Below are positions 1-12,700 of a stretch of 64,000 bases of DNA, piece by piece. Each line of letters opens with the position of its first letter. Position 1 is the first letter of the stretch. Under the pieces are notes generated by a model. It ran no database searches, was not told the DNA's origin, and saw only the letters and a program-made list of their open reading frames with translations. Origin of the DNA: Nemertoderma westbladi. Taxonomy: Eukaryota > Xenacoelomorpha > Nemertodermatida > Nemertodermatidae. The stretch lies in NCBI GenBank assembly GCA_032718475.1, contig JAUCBJ010006711.1:124001-188000 (forward strand). The letters run 5' to 3'. Made by a program: the position numbers and the translations under genes.

Positions 1-3000
1 CGAGATAGAGAATCTTAAATGAACGTCAAAAGAACAGGTAACACTTACATTTATAGCAGTAATCAGCTGTTATTTGCTACGTCTTTCCGCTGGAGATGGA
101 TTAATTTTGATTGCGTTGGAACACCCCCTATCTGTGGCTGTCTGAGTGGAGAGATAAGTAGCCTATCTCCCTGTTAATATTGTTGTGTTCTAGAATATTT
201 ATTATAGTTTCATCCTATTGCCAAAGTGACTAGAGCTGAAGTTGACTCATAATACAATAATTCACCTCAAATATCTCACCTATTTCATGAACATAATGAA
301 GTATTAAATCCATGTCAAATTCCTTGGTATTTTTCTGCAATAATTTATCAAAATATTCTCTGTTCAAAAACCATATCAATTTTCATATTTATAACTTCTA
401 TCCCACTCAACGAGATAAAATATCTTAAATGAAAGTCAAAAGAACAGGTAACACTTACATTTATAGAAGTAATCAGCTGTTATTTGCTTCGTCTTTCCAC
501 TGGAGATGGATGAATCTTGATTGTGTCAGAACACCCCTATCTGTGGCTGTCTGAGTTGAGAGATAAGTAGCCTATCTCCCTATTAATATTGTTGTGTTCT
601 AGAATATTTATTATAGTTTCATCGCATTGCTAAAGTGGCTGGAGCTAAAGTTATTATGTAATGCAATAATTCACCTCAAATATCTCAGCTATTTCATGAA
701 CATAATGAAGTATTAAATCCATGTCAAAATCCTTGGTATTTTTCTGGAATAATTTATCAAAATATCCTCTGATTTTTTTCAAAAACCATATCAATTTTCA
801 TATTTATAACTTCTATCCCACTCCACGACATAAAGAATCTAAAATGAAAGTCAAAAGAACAGGTAACACTTACATTTATAGAAGTAATCAGCTGTTATTT
901 GCTACGTCTTTCCGCTGGAGATGGATGAATTTTGAGTGTCAGAACACCCCCTATCTGTGGCTGTCTGAGTTGAGAAATAAGTAGCCTATCTCCCTATTAA
1001 TATTGTTGTGTTCTAGAATATTTATTATAGTTTCATCGTATTGCTAAAGTGGCTGGAGCTAAAGTTATTATGTAATGCAATAATTCACCTCAAATATCTC
1101 AGCTATTTCATGAACATAATGAAGTATAAAGCCATGTCAAAATCCTTGGTGTTTTTCTGCAATAATTTATCAAAATATCCTCTGATTTTTTACAAAAACC
1201 ATATCGATTTTCATATTTATAACTTCTATCCCACTCCACGAGATAGAGAATCTTAAATGAACGTCAAAAGAACAGGTAACACTTACATTTATAGCAGTAA
1301 TCAGCTGTTATTTGCTACGTCTTTCCGCTGGAGATGGATTAATTTTGATTGCGTTGGAACACCCCCTATCTGTGGCTTTCTGAGTGGAGAGATAAGTATC
1401 CTATCTCCCTATTAATATTGTTGTGTTCTAGAATATTTTTTATAGTTTCATCGTATTGCCAAAGTGACTAGAGCTGAAGTTAACTCATAATACAATAATT
1501 CACCTCAAATATCTCAGCTATTTCATGAACATAATGAAGTATTAAAGCCATGTCAAAATCATTGGTGTTTTTCTGCAATAATTTATCAAAATATCCTCTG
1601 ATTTTTATCAAAAACCACATCGATTTTCTTATTTATAACTTCTATCCCACTCCACGAGATAGAGAATCTTAAATGAACGTCAAAAGAACAGGTAACACTT
1701 ACATTTATAGCTGTAATCAGCTGTTATTTGCTACGTCTTCCCGCTGGAGATGGATGAATTTTGATTGCGTTGGAACACCCCCTATCTGTGGCTGTCTGAG
1801 TGGAGAGATAAGTAGCCTATCTCCCTGTTAATATTGTTGTGTTCTAGAATATTTATTATAGTTTCATCCTATTGCCAAAGTGACTAGAGCTGAAGTTGAC
1901 TCATAATACAATAATTCACCTCAAATATCTCACCTATTTCATGAACATAATGAAGTATTAAATCCATGTCAAATTCCTTGGTATTTTTCTGCAATAATTT
2001 ATCAAAATATTCTCTGTTCAAAAACCATATCAATTTTCATATTTATAACTTCTATCCCACTCAACGAGATAAAATATCTTAAATGAAAGTCAAAAGAACA
2101 GGTAACACTTACATTTATAGAAGTAATCAGCTGTTATTTGCTTCGTCTTTCCACTGGAGATGGATGAATCTTGATTGTGTCAGAACACCCCTATCTGTGG
2201 CTGTCTGAGTTGAGAGATAAGTAGCCTATCTCCCTATTAATATTGTTGTGTTCTAGAATATTTATTATAGTTTCATCGCATTGCTAAAGTGGCTGGAGCT
2301 AAAGTTATTATGTAATGCAATAATTCACCTCAAATATCTCAGCTATTTCATGAACATAATGAAGTATTAAATCCATGTCAAAATCCTTGGTATTTTTCTG
2401 GAATAATTTATCAAAATATCCTCTGATTTTTTTCAAAAACCATATCAATTTTCATATTTATAACTTCTATCCCACTCCACGACATAAAGAATCTAAAATG
2501 AAAGTCAAAAGAACAGGTAACACTTACATTTATAGAAGTAATCAGCTGTTATTTGCTACGTCTTTCCGCTGGAGATGGATGAATTTTGAGTGTCAGAACA
2601 CCCCCTATCTGTGGCTGTCTGAGTTGAGAAATAAGTAGCCTATCTCCCTATTAATATTGTTGTGTTCTAGAATATTTATTATAGTTTCATCGTATTGCTA
2701 AAGTGGCTGGAGCTAAAGTTATTATGTAATGCAATAATTCACCTCAAATATCTCAGCTATTTCATGAACATAATGAAGTATTAAAGCCATGTCAAAATCC
2801 TTGGTGTTTTTCTGCAATAATTTATCAAAATATCCTCTGATTTTTTACAAAAACCATATCGATTTTCATATTTATAACTTCTATCCCACTCCACGAGATA
2901 GAGAATCTTAAATGAACGTCAAAAGAACAGGTAACACTTACATTTATAGCAGTAATCAGCTGTTATTTGCTACGTCTTTCCGCTGGAGATGGATTAATTT

Positions 3001-3490
3001 TGATTGCGTTGGAACACCCCCTATCTGTGGCTTTCTGAGTGGAGAGATAAGTATCCTATCTCCCTATTAATATTGTTGTGTTCTAGAATATTTTTTATAG
3101 TTTCATCGTATTGCCAAAGTGACTAGAGCTGAAGTTAACTCATCATACAATAATTCACCTCAAATATCTCAGCTATTTCATGAACATAATGAAGTATTAA
3201 AGCCATGTCAAAATCATTGGTGTTTTTCTGCAATAATTTATCAAAATATCCTCTGATTTTTATCAAAAACCACATCGATTTTCTTATTTATAACTTCTAT
3301 CCCACTCCACGAGATAGAGAATCTTAAATGAACGTCAAAAGAACAGGTAACACTTACATTTATAGCTGTAATCAGCTGTTATTTGCTACGTCTTCCCGCT
3401 GGAGATGGATGAATTTTGATTGCGTTGGAACACCCCCTATCTGTGGCTGTCTGAGTGGAGAGATAAGTAGCCTATCTCCCTGTTAATATT
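1..3490. repeat. Four-monomer higher-order duplication, period 1654 bp
   Basis: Bases 1-1654 recur almost unchanged at 1655-3308. Rare variants recur at exactly +1654: ATATCTCACC at 271 and 1925, the shortened CTCTGTTCAAAAACC near 360 and 2010, and the same open frame at 721 and 2375. The second copy continues to match the following DNA for about 180 bp. Confidence 0.9.
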
Positions 3491-4609
3491 GTTGTGTTCA
3501 AGAATATTTATTATAGTTTCATCGTATTGCCAAAGTGACTAGAGCTGAAGTTGACTCATAATACAATAATTCACCTCAAATATCTCAGCTATTTCATGAA
3601 CATAATGAAGTATTAAATCAATGTCAAATTCCTTGGTATTTTTCTGCAATAATTTATCAAAATATCCTCTGATTTTTTTCAAAAACCATATCAATTTTCA
3701 TCTTTATAACTTCTATCCCACTCAACGAGATAAAGTATCTTAAATGAAAGTCAAAAGAACAGGTAACACTTACATTTATAGAAGTAATCAGCTGTTATTT
3801 GCTACGTCTTTCCGCTGGAGATGGATGAATTTTGATTGCGTTGGAACACCCCCCTATCTGTGGCTTTCTGAGTGGAGAGATAAGTATCCTATCTCCCTAT
3901 TAATATTGTTGTGTTCTAGAATATTTTTTATAGTTTCATCGTATTGCCAAAGTGACTAGAGCTGAAGTTGTCTCATAATTCAATAATTCACCTCAAATAT
4001 CTCAGCTATTTCATGAACATAATGAAGTATTAAATCCATGTCAAAATCCTTGGTATTTTTCTGCAATAATTTATCAAAATATCCTCTGATTTTTTTCAAA
4101 AACCATATCAATTTTCATATTTATAACTTCTATCCCACTCCACGAGATAGAGAATCTTAAATGAACGTCAAAAGAACAGGTAACACTTAAATTTATAGAA
4201 GTAATCAGCTGTTATTTGCTACGTCTTTCCGCTGGAGATGGATGAATTTTGATTGCGTTGGAACACCCCCTATCTGTGGCTTTCTGAGTGGAGAGATAAG
4301 TATCCTATCTCCCTATTAATATTGTTGTGTTCTAGAATATTTTTTATAGTTTCATCGTATTGCCAAAGTGACTAGAGCTGAAGTTAACTCATAATACAAT
4401 AATTCACCTCAAATATCTCAGCTATTTCATGAACATAATGAAGTATTAAAGCCATGTCAAAATCATTGGTGTTTTTCTGCAATAATTTATCAAAATATCC
4501 TCAGATTTTTTTCAAAAACACATCGATTTTCTTATTTATAACTTCTATCCCACTCCACGAGATAGAGAATCTTAAATGAATGTCAAAAGAACAGGTAACT
4601 CTTACATTT
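1..4609. repeat. ~415-bp satellite array, segment A
   Basis: About 11 head-to-tail copies of an AT-rich monomer. Successive copies of the landmark AATCAGCTGT lie at 61, 471, 886, 1299 and 1715, giving a period of 410-416 bp. Each monomer holds the landmarks CTTTCCGCTGGAGATGG, CACCTCAAATATCTC and a short hairpin, GAGATA-n7-TATCTC. Open frames of 60-92 codons recur in some monomers and are broken in others, so I read the array as non-coding. The segment ends where a DNA transposon is inserted. Confidence 0.97.
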
Positions 4610-4622
4610 CCCTGCAAACAAT
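4610..4622 (+). repeat. Left terminal inverted repeat
   Basis: CCCTGCAAACAAT, a perfect inverse match to 6776-6788. It abuts the satellite sequence ACATTT. Confidence 0.9.
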
Positions 4623-4754
4623 GTATTGTTAAAAAGCTGTTATTAAAATGTTATTTAATGACATAGATAACATTATTTCAAATTGTTAGATTAATGATAA
4701 AAAAACTGTAAATTGGCCAAGAAATATGACGTTATATACTAACGTTATTATTTC

Positions 4755-4925
4755 GTTTTTAATAACATTAAAATAACAAAGCCAGGATGGTTACATATAT
4801 CATTACTTTTATGTTATTCCTTATCATTATTATTGTATTTTTATTGACATTAAAATAACAACGGCATAATGTTTATTTAGATCGTTACTTTTATGTTATT
4901 TCTTAACATAAAAATATTGTTTGCT
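4755..4925. repeat. Subterminal tandem repeat, ~82-bp unit
   Basis: ACATTAAAATAACAA occurs at 4765 and 4847, and each copy is followed by a similar CATTACTTTTATGTTATT or CGTTACTTTTATGTTATT stretch. Repeats just inside a TIR are common transposase-binding sites in other families; the role here is inferred. Confidence 0.6.
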
Positions 4926-5597
4926 AAAAACGTAACATTATACGTGCATTTAAGCCCTTCTCTCATGTTTTATGGTTGGTTCGCTTGCTCAAACTAATAA
5001 TCCCCCTCCATTGCCGTTCTTTATATCGTTCTTTATAATTTCCAAACCCTTTATTGAATAATTAATTAATACAGTAATTTCCCTACGCATGTTGATATGG
5101 TAATGGCAGGCTACAATCTCTAACACAGTTTGATTGAATACAATTTTGTTGTAGGCAATTGTATGCAAATTAATAACAATTAAAACGTATAACATGAATT
5201 GAATTTTTTGTATAATGACCAGTCAGGAACAAATAATGAAATAAACAGCAAAATCAAAGTAAAATATCCCAGAATAAGTAAACAACAAATATATGGCTGT
5301 ATGGCCCATTACTTAAATGGTTTTGATATTTCGGTTAAAGTTAATCACAGACCTAAAAAAGAATATGTTTATGACGTAATAATAAGTGACAACAACGTAA
5401 TGAATTGCATCAATTAAAATACTTTGAGTTAATATTATTCACTAGATTTATAGATCTGATTTGTAGTCTATATAAAATAATGTACATGATAGTGGGTTTA
5501 ATAAATAATACCTCACAACAATGTTAAATTATTAAAAGGGGCAGGTTACAGTTGGCTACAGAGGCACATTATTATATCCTACGGGTAAACAAAAAAA

Positions 5598-5703
5598 AAC
5601 AGGTTACAGATTTATTTCTGGGAGAGTAATCAGTACTTATTTGAATCGATATCTCCCTGGAGAGGGATGATTTTGATTGCATCGCAAATCCTCCCTATCT
5701 GAA
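5598..5703 (+). repeat. Diverged satellite-like segment inside the DNA transposon
   Basis: About 105 bp line up collinearly with the satellite core. Shared blocks, in order, are AACAGGT-ACA, GTAATCAG, TTATTTG, CTGGAGA-GGATGA, TTTTGATTGC and CCCTATCTG. The copy is much more diverged than any array monomer and has small indels, so it is not a recent gene-conversion patch. The rest of the monomer is not recognisable around it. Confidence 0.75.
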
Positions 5704-6775
5704 CAAATCATATTTAAAAAATTAAATGTTAATTATAATTATAGCTGAGTGAGCTTCATTTATTAAACTGTAAAAATAAATCAATAGGCCTAGGCCCTAC
5801 AAAAGTACAATCTAAAAACTGAAACAATAAATAGTTTGTAATAACAGTTAATGTGAAGTTTTCAAATCGAAATCGAATCGAAAGTTTTGTAGTAATGCTG
5901 TCCCTGTGCCCTGCCCCTTCAACTGAAAACTGGGACCTCCCAATAATAAGAATTCCAATCTTTAGTCCTCGGCTGTTGAAATCCACCATCAGCAGATCAG
6001 TACAGACAAATAAGTCAATCCTCCACCTGTCAGTGCTGGTTTAAGGGGACTTCCTGCTCCTGGTCCTGGCAGACTTGAATTCTGTAATTGGTAGGTCTAA
6101 TGCAGTAATGTATGAATCCAGAGGGTAAAGGCGAACTCGCATTCAGGTAGATATGTTTTATTTATGAGTTCAGGTTAAATAAATCACAAAACCAAAACTA
6201 TAAAACCAAAAATATAAGCTACTGTACAGAGCAGTAGGCCTGCAGTAACTATACTACAGTAATATAGAGATAGGCCTTGCAGTACAGCAGTATAACAATA
6301 CATATACAGAATAAACATTGAATACAGGCAGGCCAGAATGAGTATTGTACAACATACCTGATACCATACCAGCATACTGTATACCATTTACATGTGGAAA
6401 ATTCCTCCATTACCGCGAATTTTAAAATTAGCCAATCATCAATCTCAGATTAGATAATAGAAGTGACAGCGTCTATCGCATAATGTTTATTTTATGTGAC
6501 AAAATAACATTGTTCTGATATGTAACAAACCATGTTCTTAAAATGTTAGGACTAAACACTTATAAAACATTTTTGACTAATGTTTATGTTCTCACATTAA
6601 AATTACGTTTTTTTAACATCAACAGTTATCATTTATTTAATGTCTGACAAAGACATTATAGAGTAATGTTAAAATAACATATATTGAACATCTAAATATT
6701 CTATCAAACAAGGAATAACATTTATCAACATTTATAACAAATTAATGATGTTTTTCTGACATTCCTTGAAAGTAA

Positions 6776-6788
6776 ATTGTTTGCAGGG
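6776..6788 (-). repeat. Right terminal inverted repeat
   Basis: ATTGTTTGCAGGG, the exact reverse complement of the left end. It is followed directly by the resumed satellite (TTATAGCAGTAATC). Confidence 0.9.
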
Positions 6789-9700
6789 TTATAGCAGTAA
6801 TCAGCTGTTATTTGCTACGTCTTTCCGCTGGAGATGGATTAATTTTGATTGCGTTGGAACACCCCCTATCTGTGGCTGTCTGAGAGGAGAGATAAGTAGC
6901 CTATCTCCCTGTTAATATTGTTGTGTTCTAGAATATTTATTATAGTTTCATCGTATTGCCAAAGTGACTAGAGCTGAAGTTGACTCATAATACAATAATT
7001 CACCTCAAATATCTCAGCTATTTCATGAACATAATGAAGTATTAAATCCATGTCAAATTCCTTGGTATTTTTCTGCAATAATTTATCAAAATATCCTCTG
7101 ATTTTTTTCAAAAACCATATCAATTTTCATATTTATAACTTCTATCCCACTCAGCGAGATAAAGTATCTTAAATGAAAGTCAAAAGAACAGGTAACACTT
7201 ACATTTATAGAAGTAATCAGCTGTTATTTGCTTCGTCATTCCGCTGGAGATGGATGAATTTTGATTGTGTCAGAACACCCCTATCTGTGGCTGTCTGAGT
7301 TGAGAGATAAGTAGCCTATCTCCCTATTAATATTGTTGTGTTCTAGAATATTTATTATAGTTTCATCGTATTGCTAAAGTGGCTGGAGCTAAAGTTATTA
7401 TGTAATGCAATAATTCACCTCAAATATCTCAGCTATTTCATGAACATAATCAAGTATTAAAGCCATGTCAAAATCCTTGGTGTTTTTCTGCAATAATTTA
7501 TCAAAATATCCTCTGATTTTTTACAAAAATCATATCGATTTTCATATTTATAACTTCTATCCCACTCCACGAGATAGAGAATCTTAAATTAACGTCAAAA
7601 GAACAGGTAACACTTACATTTATAGCAGTAATCAGCTGTTATTTGCTACGTCTTTCCGCTGGAGATGGATGAATTTTGATTGCGTTGGAACACCCCCTAT
7701 CTGTGGCTGTCTGAGTGGAGAGATAAGTAGCCTATCTCCCTGTTAATATTGTTGTGTTCTAGAATATTTTTTATAGTTTCATCGTATTGCCAAAGTGACT
7801 AGAGCTGAAGTTAGCTGATAATACAATAATTCACCTCAAATATCTCAGCTATTTCATGAACATAATGAAGTATTAAAGCCATGTCAAAATCATTGGTGTT
7901 TTTCTGCAATAATTTATCAAAATATCCTCTGATTTTTTTCAAAAACCACATCGATTTTCTTATTTATAACTTCTATCCCACTCCACGAGATAGAGAATCT
8001 TAAATGAACGTCAAAAGAACAGGTAACACTTACATTTATAGCAGTAATCAGCTGTTATTTGCTACGTCTTTCCGCTGGAGGTGGATGAATTTTGATGGCG
8101 TTGGAACACCCCCTATCTGTGGCTGTCTGAGAGGAGAGATAAGTAGCCTATCTCCCTATTATTATTGTTGTGTTCTAGAATATTTATTATAGTTTCATCG
8201 TATTGCTAAAGTGGCTGGAGCTAAAGTTATTATGTAATGCAATAATTCACCTCAAATATCTCAGCTATTTCATGAACATAATGAAGTATTAAATCCATGT
8301 CAAATTCCTTGGTATTTTTCTGCAATAATTTATCAAAATATCCTCTGATTTTTTTCAAAAACCATATCAATTTTCATATTTATAACTTCTATCCCACTCC
8401 ACGAGATAAAGAATCTTAAATGAAAGTCAAAAGAAGAGGTAACACTTACATTTATAGAAGTAATCAGCTGTTATTTGCTACGTCTTTCCGCTGGAGATGG
8501 ATGAATTTTGATTGTGTCAGAACACCCCCTATCTGTGGCTGTCTGAATTGAGAAATAAGTAGCCTATCTCCCTATTAATATTGTTGTGTTCTAGAATATT
8601 TATTATAGTTTCATCGTATTGCTAAAGTGGCTGGAGCTAAAGTTATTATGTAATGCAATAATTCACCTCAAATATCTCAGCTATTTCATGAACATAATGA
8701 AGTATTAAAGCCATGTCAAAATCCTTGGTGTTTTTCTGCAATAATTTATCAAAATATCCTCTGATTTTTTACAAAAACCATATCGATTTTCATATTTATA
8801 ACTTCTATCCCACTCCACGAGATAGAGAATCTTAAATGAACGTCAAAAGAACAGGTAACACTTACATTTATAGAAGTAATCAGCTGTTATTTGCTTCGTC
8901 TTTCCGCTGGAGATGGATGAATTTTGATTGCGTTGGAACACCCCCTATCTGTGGCTTTCTGAGTGGAGAGATAAGTATCCTATCTCCCTATTAATATTGT
9001 TGTGTTCTAGAATATTTTTTATAGTTTCATCGTATTGCCAAAGTGACTAGAGCTGAAGTTAACTCATAATACAATAATTCACCTCAAATATCTCAGCTAT
9101 TTCATGAACATAATGAAGTATTAAAGCCATGTCAAAATCATTGGTGTTTTTCTGCAATAATTTATCAAAATATCCTCTGATTTTTATCAAAAACCACATC
9201 GATTTTCTTATTTATAACTTCTATCCCACTCCACGAGATAGAGAATCTTAACTGAACGTCAAAAGAACAGGTAACACTTACATTTATAGCAGTAATCAGC
9301 TGTTATTTGCTACGTCTTTCCGCTGGAGATGGATGAATTTTAATTGCGTTGGAACACCCCCTACCTGTGGCTGTCTGAGTGGAGAGATAAGTAGCCTATC
9401 TCGCTGTGAATATTGTTGTGTTCTAGAATATTTATTATAGTTTCATCATATTGCCAAAGTGACTAGAGCTGAAGTTGACTCATAATACAATAATTCACCT
9501 CAAATATCTCAGCTATTTCATGAACATAATGAAGTATTAAATCCATGTCAAATTCCTTGGTATTTTTTTGCAATAATTTATCAAAATATCCTCTGATTTT
9601 TTTCAAAAACCACATCGATTTTCTTATTTATAACTTCTATCCCACTCCACGAGATAGAGAATCTTAAATGAACGTCAAAAGAACAGGTAACACTTACAAT

Positions 9701-12700
9701 TATAGCAGTAATCAGCTGTTATTTGCTACGTCTTCCCGCTGGAGATGGATGAATTTTGATTGCGTTGGAACACCCCCTATCTGTGGCTGTCTGAGTGGAG
9801 AGATAAGTAGCCTATCTCCCTGTTAATATTGTTGTGTTCTAGAATATTTATTATAGTTTCATCGTATTGCCAAAGTGACTAGAGCTGAAGTTGACTCATA
9901 ATACAATAATTCACCTCAAATATCTCAGCTATTTCATGAACATAATGAAGTATTAAATCCATGTCAAATTCCTTGGTATTTTTCTGCAATAATTTATCAA
10001 AATATCCTCTGATTTTTTTCAAAAACCATATCAATTTTCGTATTTATAACTTCTATCCCACTCAACGAGATAAAGTATCTTAAATGAAAGTCAAAAGAAC
10101 AGGTAACACTTACATTTATAGAAGTAATCAGCTGTTATTTGCTACGTCTTTCCGCTGGAGATGGATGAATTTTGATTGCGTTGGAACACCCCCCTATCTG
10201 TGGCTTTCTGAGTGGAGAGATAAGTATCCTATCTCCCTATTAATATTGTTGTGTTCTAGAATATTTTTTATAGTTTCATCGTATTGCCAAAGTGACTAGA
10301 GCTGAAGTTGTCTCATAATTCAATAATTCACCTCAAATATCTCAGCTATTTCATGAACATAATGAAGTATTAAATCCATGTCAAAATCCTTGGTATTTTT
10401 CTGCAATAATTTATCAAAATATCCTCTGATTTTTTTCAAAAACCATATCAATTTTCATATTTATAACTTCTATCCCACTCCACGAGATAGAGAATCTTAA
10501 ATGAACGTCAAAAGAACAGGTAACACTTAAATTTATAGAAGTAATCAGCTGTTATTTGCTACGTCTTTCCGCTGGAGATGGATGAATTTTGATTGCGTTG
10601 GAACACCCCCTATCTGTGGCTTTCTGAGTGGAGAGATAAGTATCCTATCTCCCTATTAATATTGATGTGTTCTAGAATATTTTTTATAGTTTCATCGTAT
10701 TGCCAAAGTGACTAGAGCTGAAGTTAACTCATAATACAATAATTCACCTCAAATATCTCAGCTATTTCATGAACATAATGAAGTATTAAAGCCATGTCAA
10801 AATCATTGGTGTTTTTCTGCAATAATTTATCAAAATATCCTCTGATTTTTTTCAAAAACCACATCGATTTTCTTATTTATAACTTCTATCCCACTCCACG
10901 AGATAGAGAATCTTAAATGAACGTCAAAAGAACAGGTAACACTTACATTTATAGCAGTAATCAGCTGTTATTTGCTACGTCTTTCCGCTGGAGATGGATT
11001 AATTTTGATTGCGTTGGAACACCCCCTATCTGTGGCTGTCTGAGTGGAGAGATAAGTAGCCTATCTCCCTGTTAATATTGTTGTGTTCTAGAATATTTAT
11101 TATAGTTTCATCCTATTGCCAAAGTGACTAGAGCTGAAGTTGACTCATAATACAATAATTCACCTCAAATATCTCACCTATTTCATGAACATAATGAAGT
11201 ATTAAATCCATGTCAAATTCCTTGGTATTTTTCTGCAATAATTTATCAAAATATTCTCTGTTCAAAAACCATATCAATTTTCATATTTATAACTTCTATC
11301 CCACTCAACGAGATAAAGTATCTTAAATGAAAGTCAAAAGAACAGGTAACACTTACATTTATAGAAGTAATCAGCTGTTATTTGCTTCGTCTTTCCACTG
11401 GAGATGGATGAATCTTGATTGTGTCAGAACACCCCTATCTGTGGCTGTCTGAGTTGAGAGATAAGTAGCCTATCTCCCTATTAATATTGTTGTGTTCTAG
11501 AATATTTATTATAGTTTCATCGCATTGCTAAAGTGGCTGGAGCTAAAGTTATTATGTAATGCAATAATTCACCTCAAATATCTCAGCTATTTCATGAACA
11601 TAATGAAGTATTAAATCCATGTCAAAATCCTTGGTATTTTTCTGCAATAATTTATCAAAATATCCTCTGATTTTTTTCAAAAACCATATCAATTTTCATA
11701 TTTATAACTTCTATCCCACTCCACGACATAAAGAATCTAAAATGAAAGTCAAAAGAACAGGTAACACTTACATTTATAGAAGTAATCAGCTGTTATTTGC
11801 TACGTCTTTCCGCTGGAGATGGATGAATTTTGATGTGTCAGAACACCCCCTATCTGTGGCTGTCTGAGTTGAGAAATAAGTAGCCTATCTCCCTATTAAT
11901 ATTGTTGTGTTCTAGAATATTTATTATAGTTTCATCGTATTGCTAAAGTGGCTGGAGCTAAAGTTATTATGTAATGCAATAATTCACCTCAAATATCTCA
12001 GCTATTTCATGAACATAATGAAGTATTAAAGCCATGTCAAAATCCTTGGTGTTTTTCTGCAATAATTTATCAAAATATCCTCTGATTTTTTACAAAAACC
12101 ATATCGATTTTCATATTTATAACTTCTATCCCACTCCACGAGATAGAGAATCTTAAATGAACGTCAAAAGAACAGGTAACACTTACATTTATAGCAGTAA
12201 TCAGCTGTTATTTGCTACGTCTTTCCGCTGGAGATGGATTAATTTTGATTGCGTTGGAACACCCCCTATCTGTGGCTTTCTGAGTGGAGAGATAAGTATC
12301 CTATCTCCCTATTAATATTGTTGTGTTCTAGAATATTTTTTATAGTTTCATCGTATTGCCAAAGTGACTAGAGCTGAAGTTAACTCATAATACAATAATT
12401 CACCTCAAATATCTCAGCTATTTCATGAACATAATGAAGTATTAAAGCCATGTCAAAATCATTGGTGTTTTTCTGCAATAATTTATCAAAATATCCTCTG
12501 ATTTTTATCAAAAACCACATCGATTTTCTTATTTATAACTTCTATCCCACTCCACGAGATAGAGAATCTTAAATGAACGTCAAAAGAACAGGTAACACTT
12601 ACATTTATAGCTGTAATCAGCTGTTATTTGCTACGTCTTCCCGCTGGAGATGGATGAATTTTGATTGCGTTGGAACACCCCCTATCTGTGGCTGTCTGAG

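Larger units (their letters stand above)
4610..6788. mobile_element. 2179-bp non-autonomous DNA transposon with 13-bp TIRs
   Basis: The element starts with CCCTGCAAACAAT and ends with the exact reverse complement ATTGTTTGCAGGG. It splits one satellite monomer. An unoccupied version of the same higher-order repeat lies at 13801-13900, and comparison shows that exactly two bases, TT, are duplicated at insertion (4608-4609 and 6789-6790). No transposase is visible; the longest frames are 60-77 codons and match nothing I know. The interior is AT-rich, with subterminal tandem repeats and one stretch related to the satellite itself (5598-5703). CCC-starting 13-bp TIRs recall piggyBac, but the TTAA target that family requires is absent, so the superfamily is unassigned. 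Confidence 0.88.

Noticed and set aside
4989-6387. Small frames inside the DNA transposon
   Set aside because: All are under 80 codons, with no recognisable domain and no arrangement of genes.
4610-6788. piggyBac family assignment
   Set aside because: The 13-bp CCC-starting TIR is suggestive, but the target duplication is TT and no TTAA or transposase is present.
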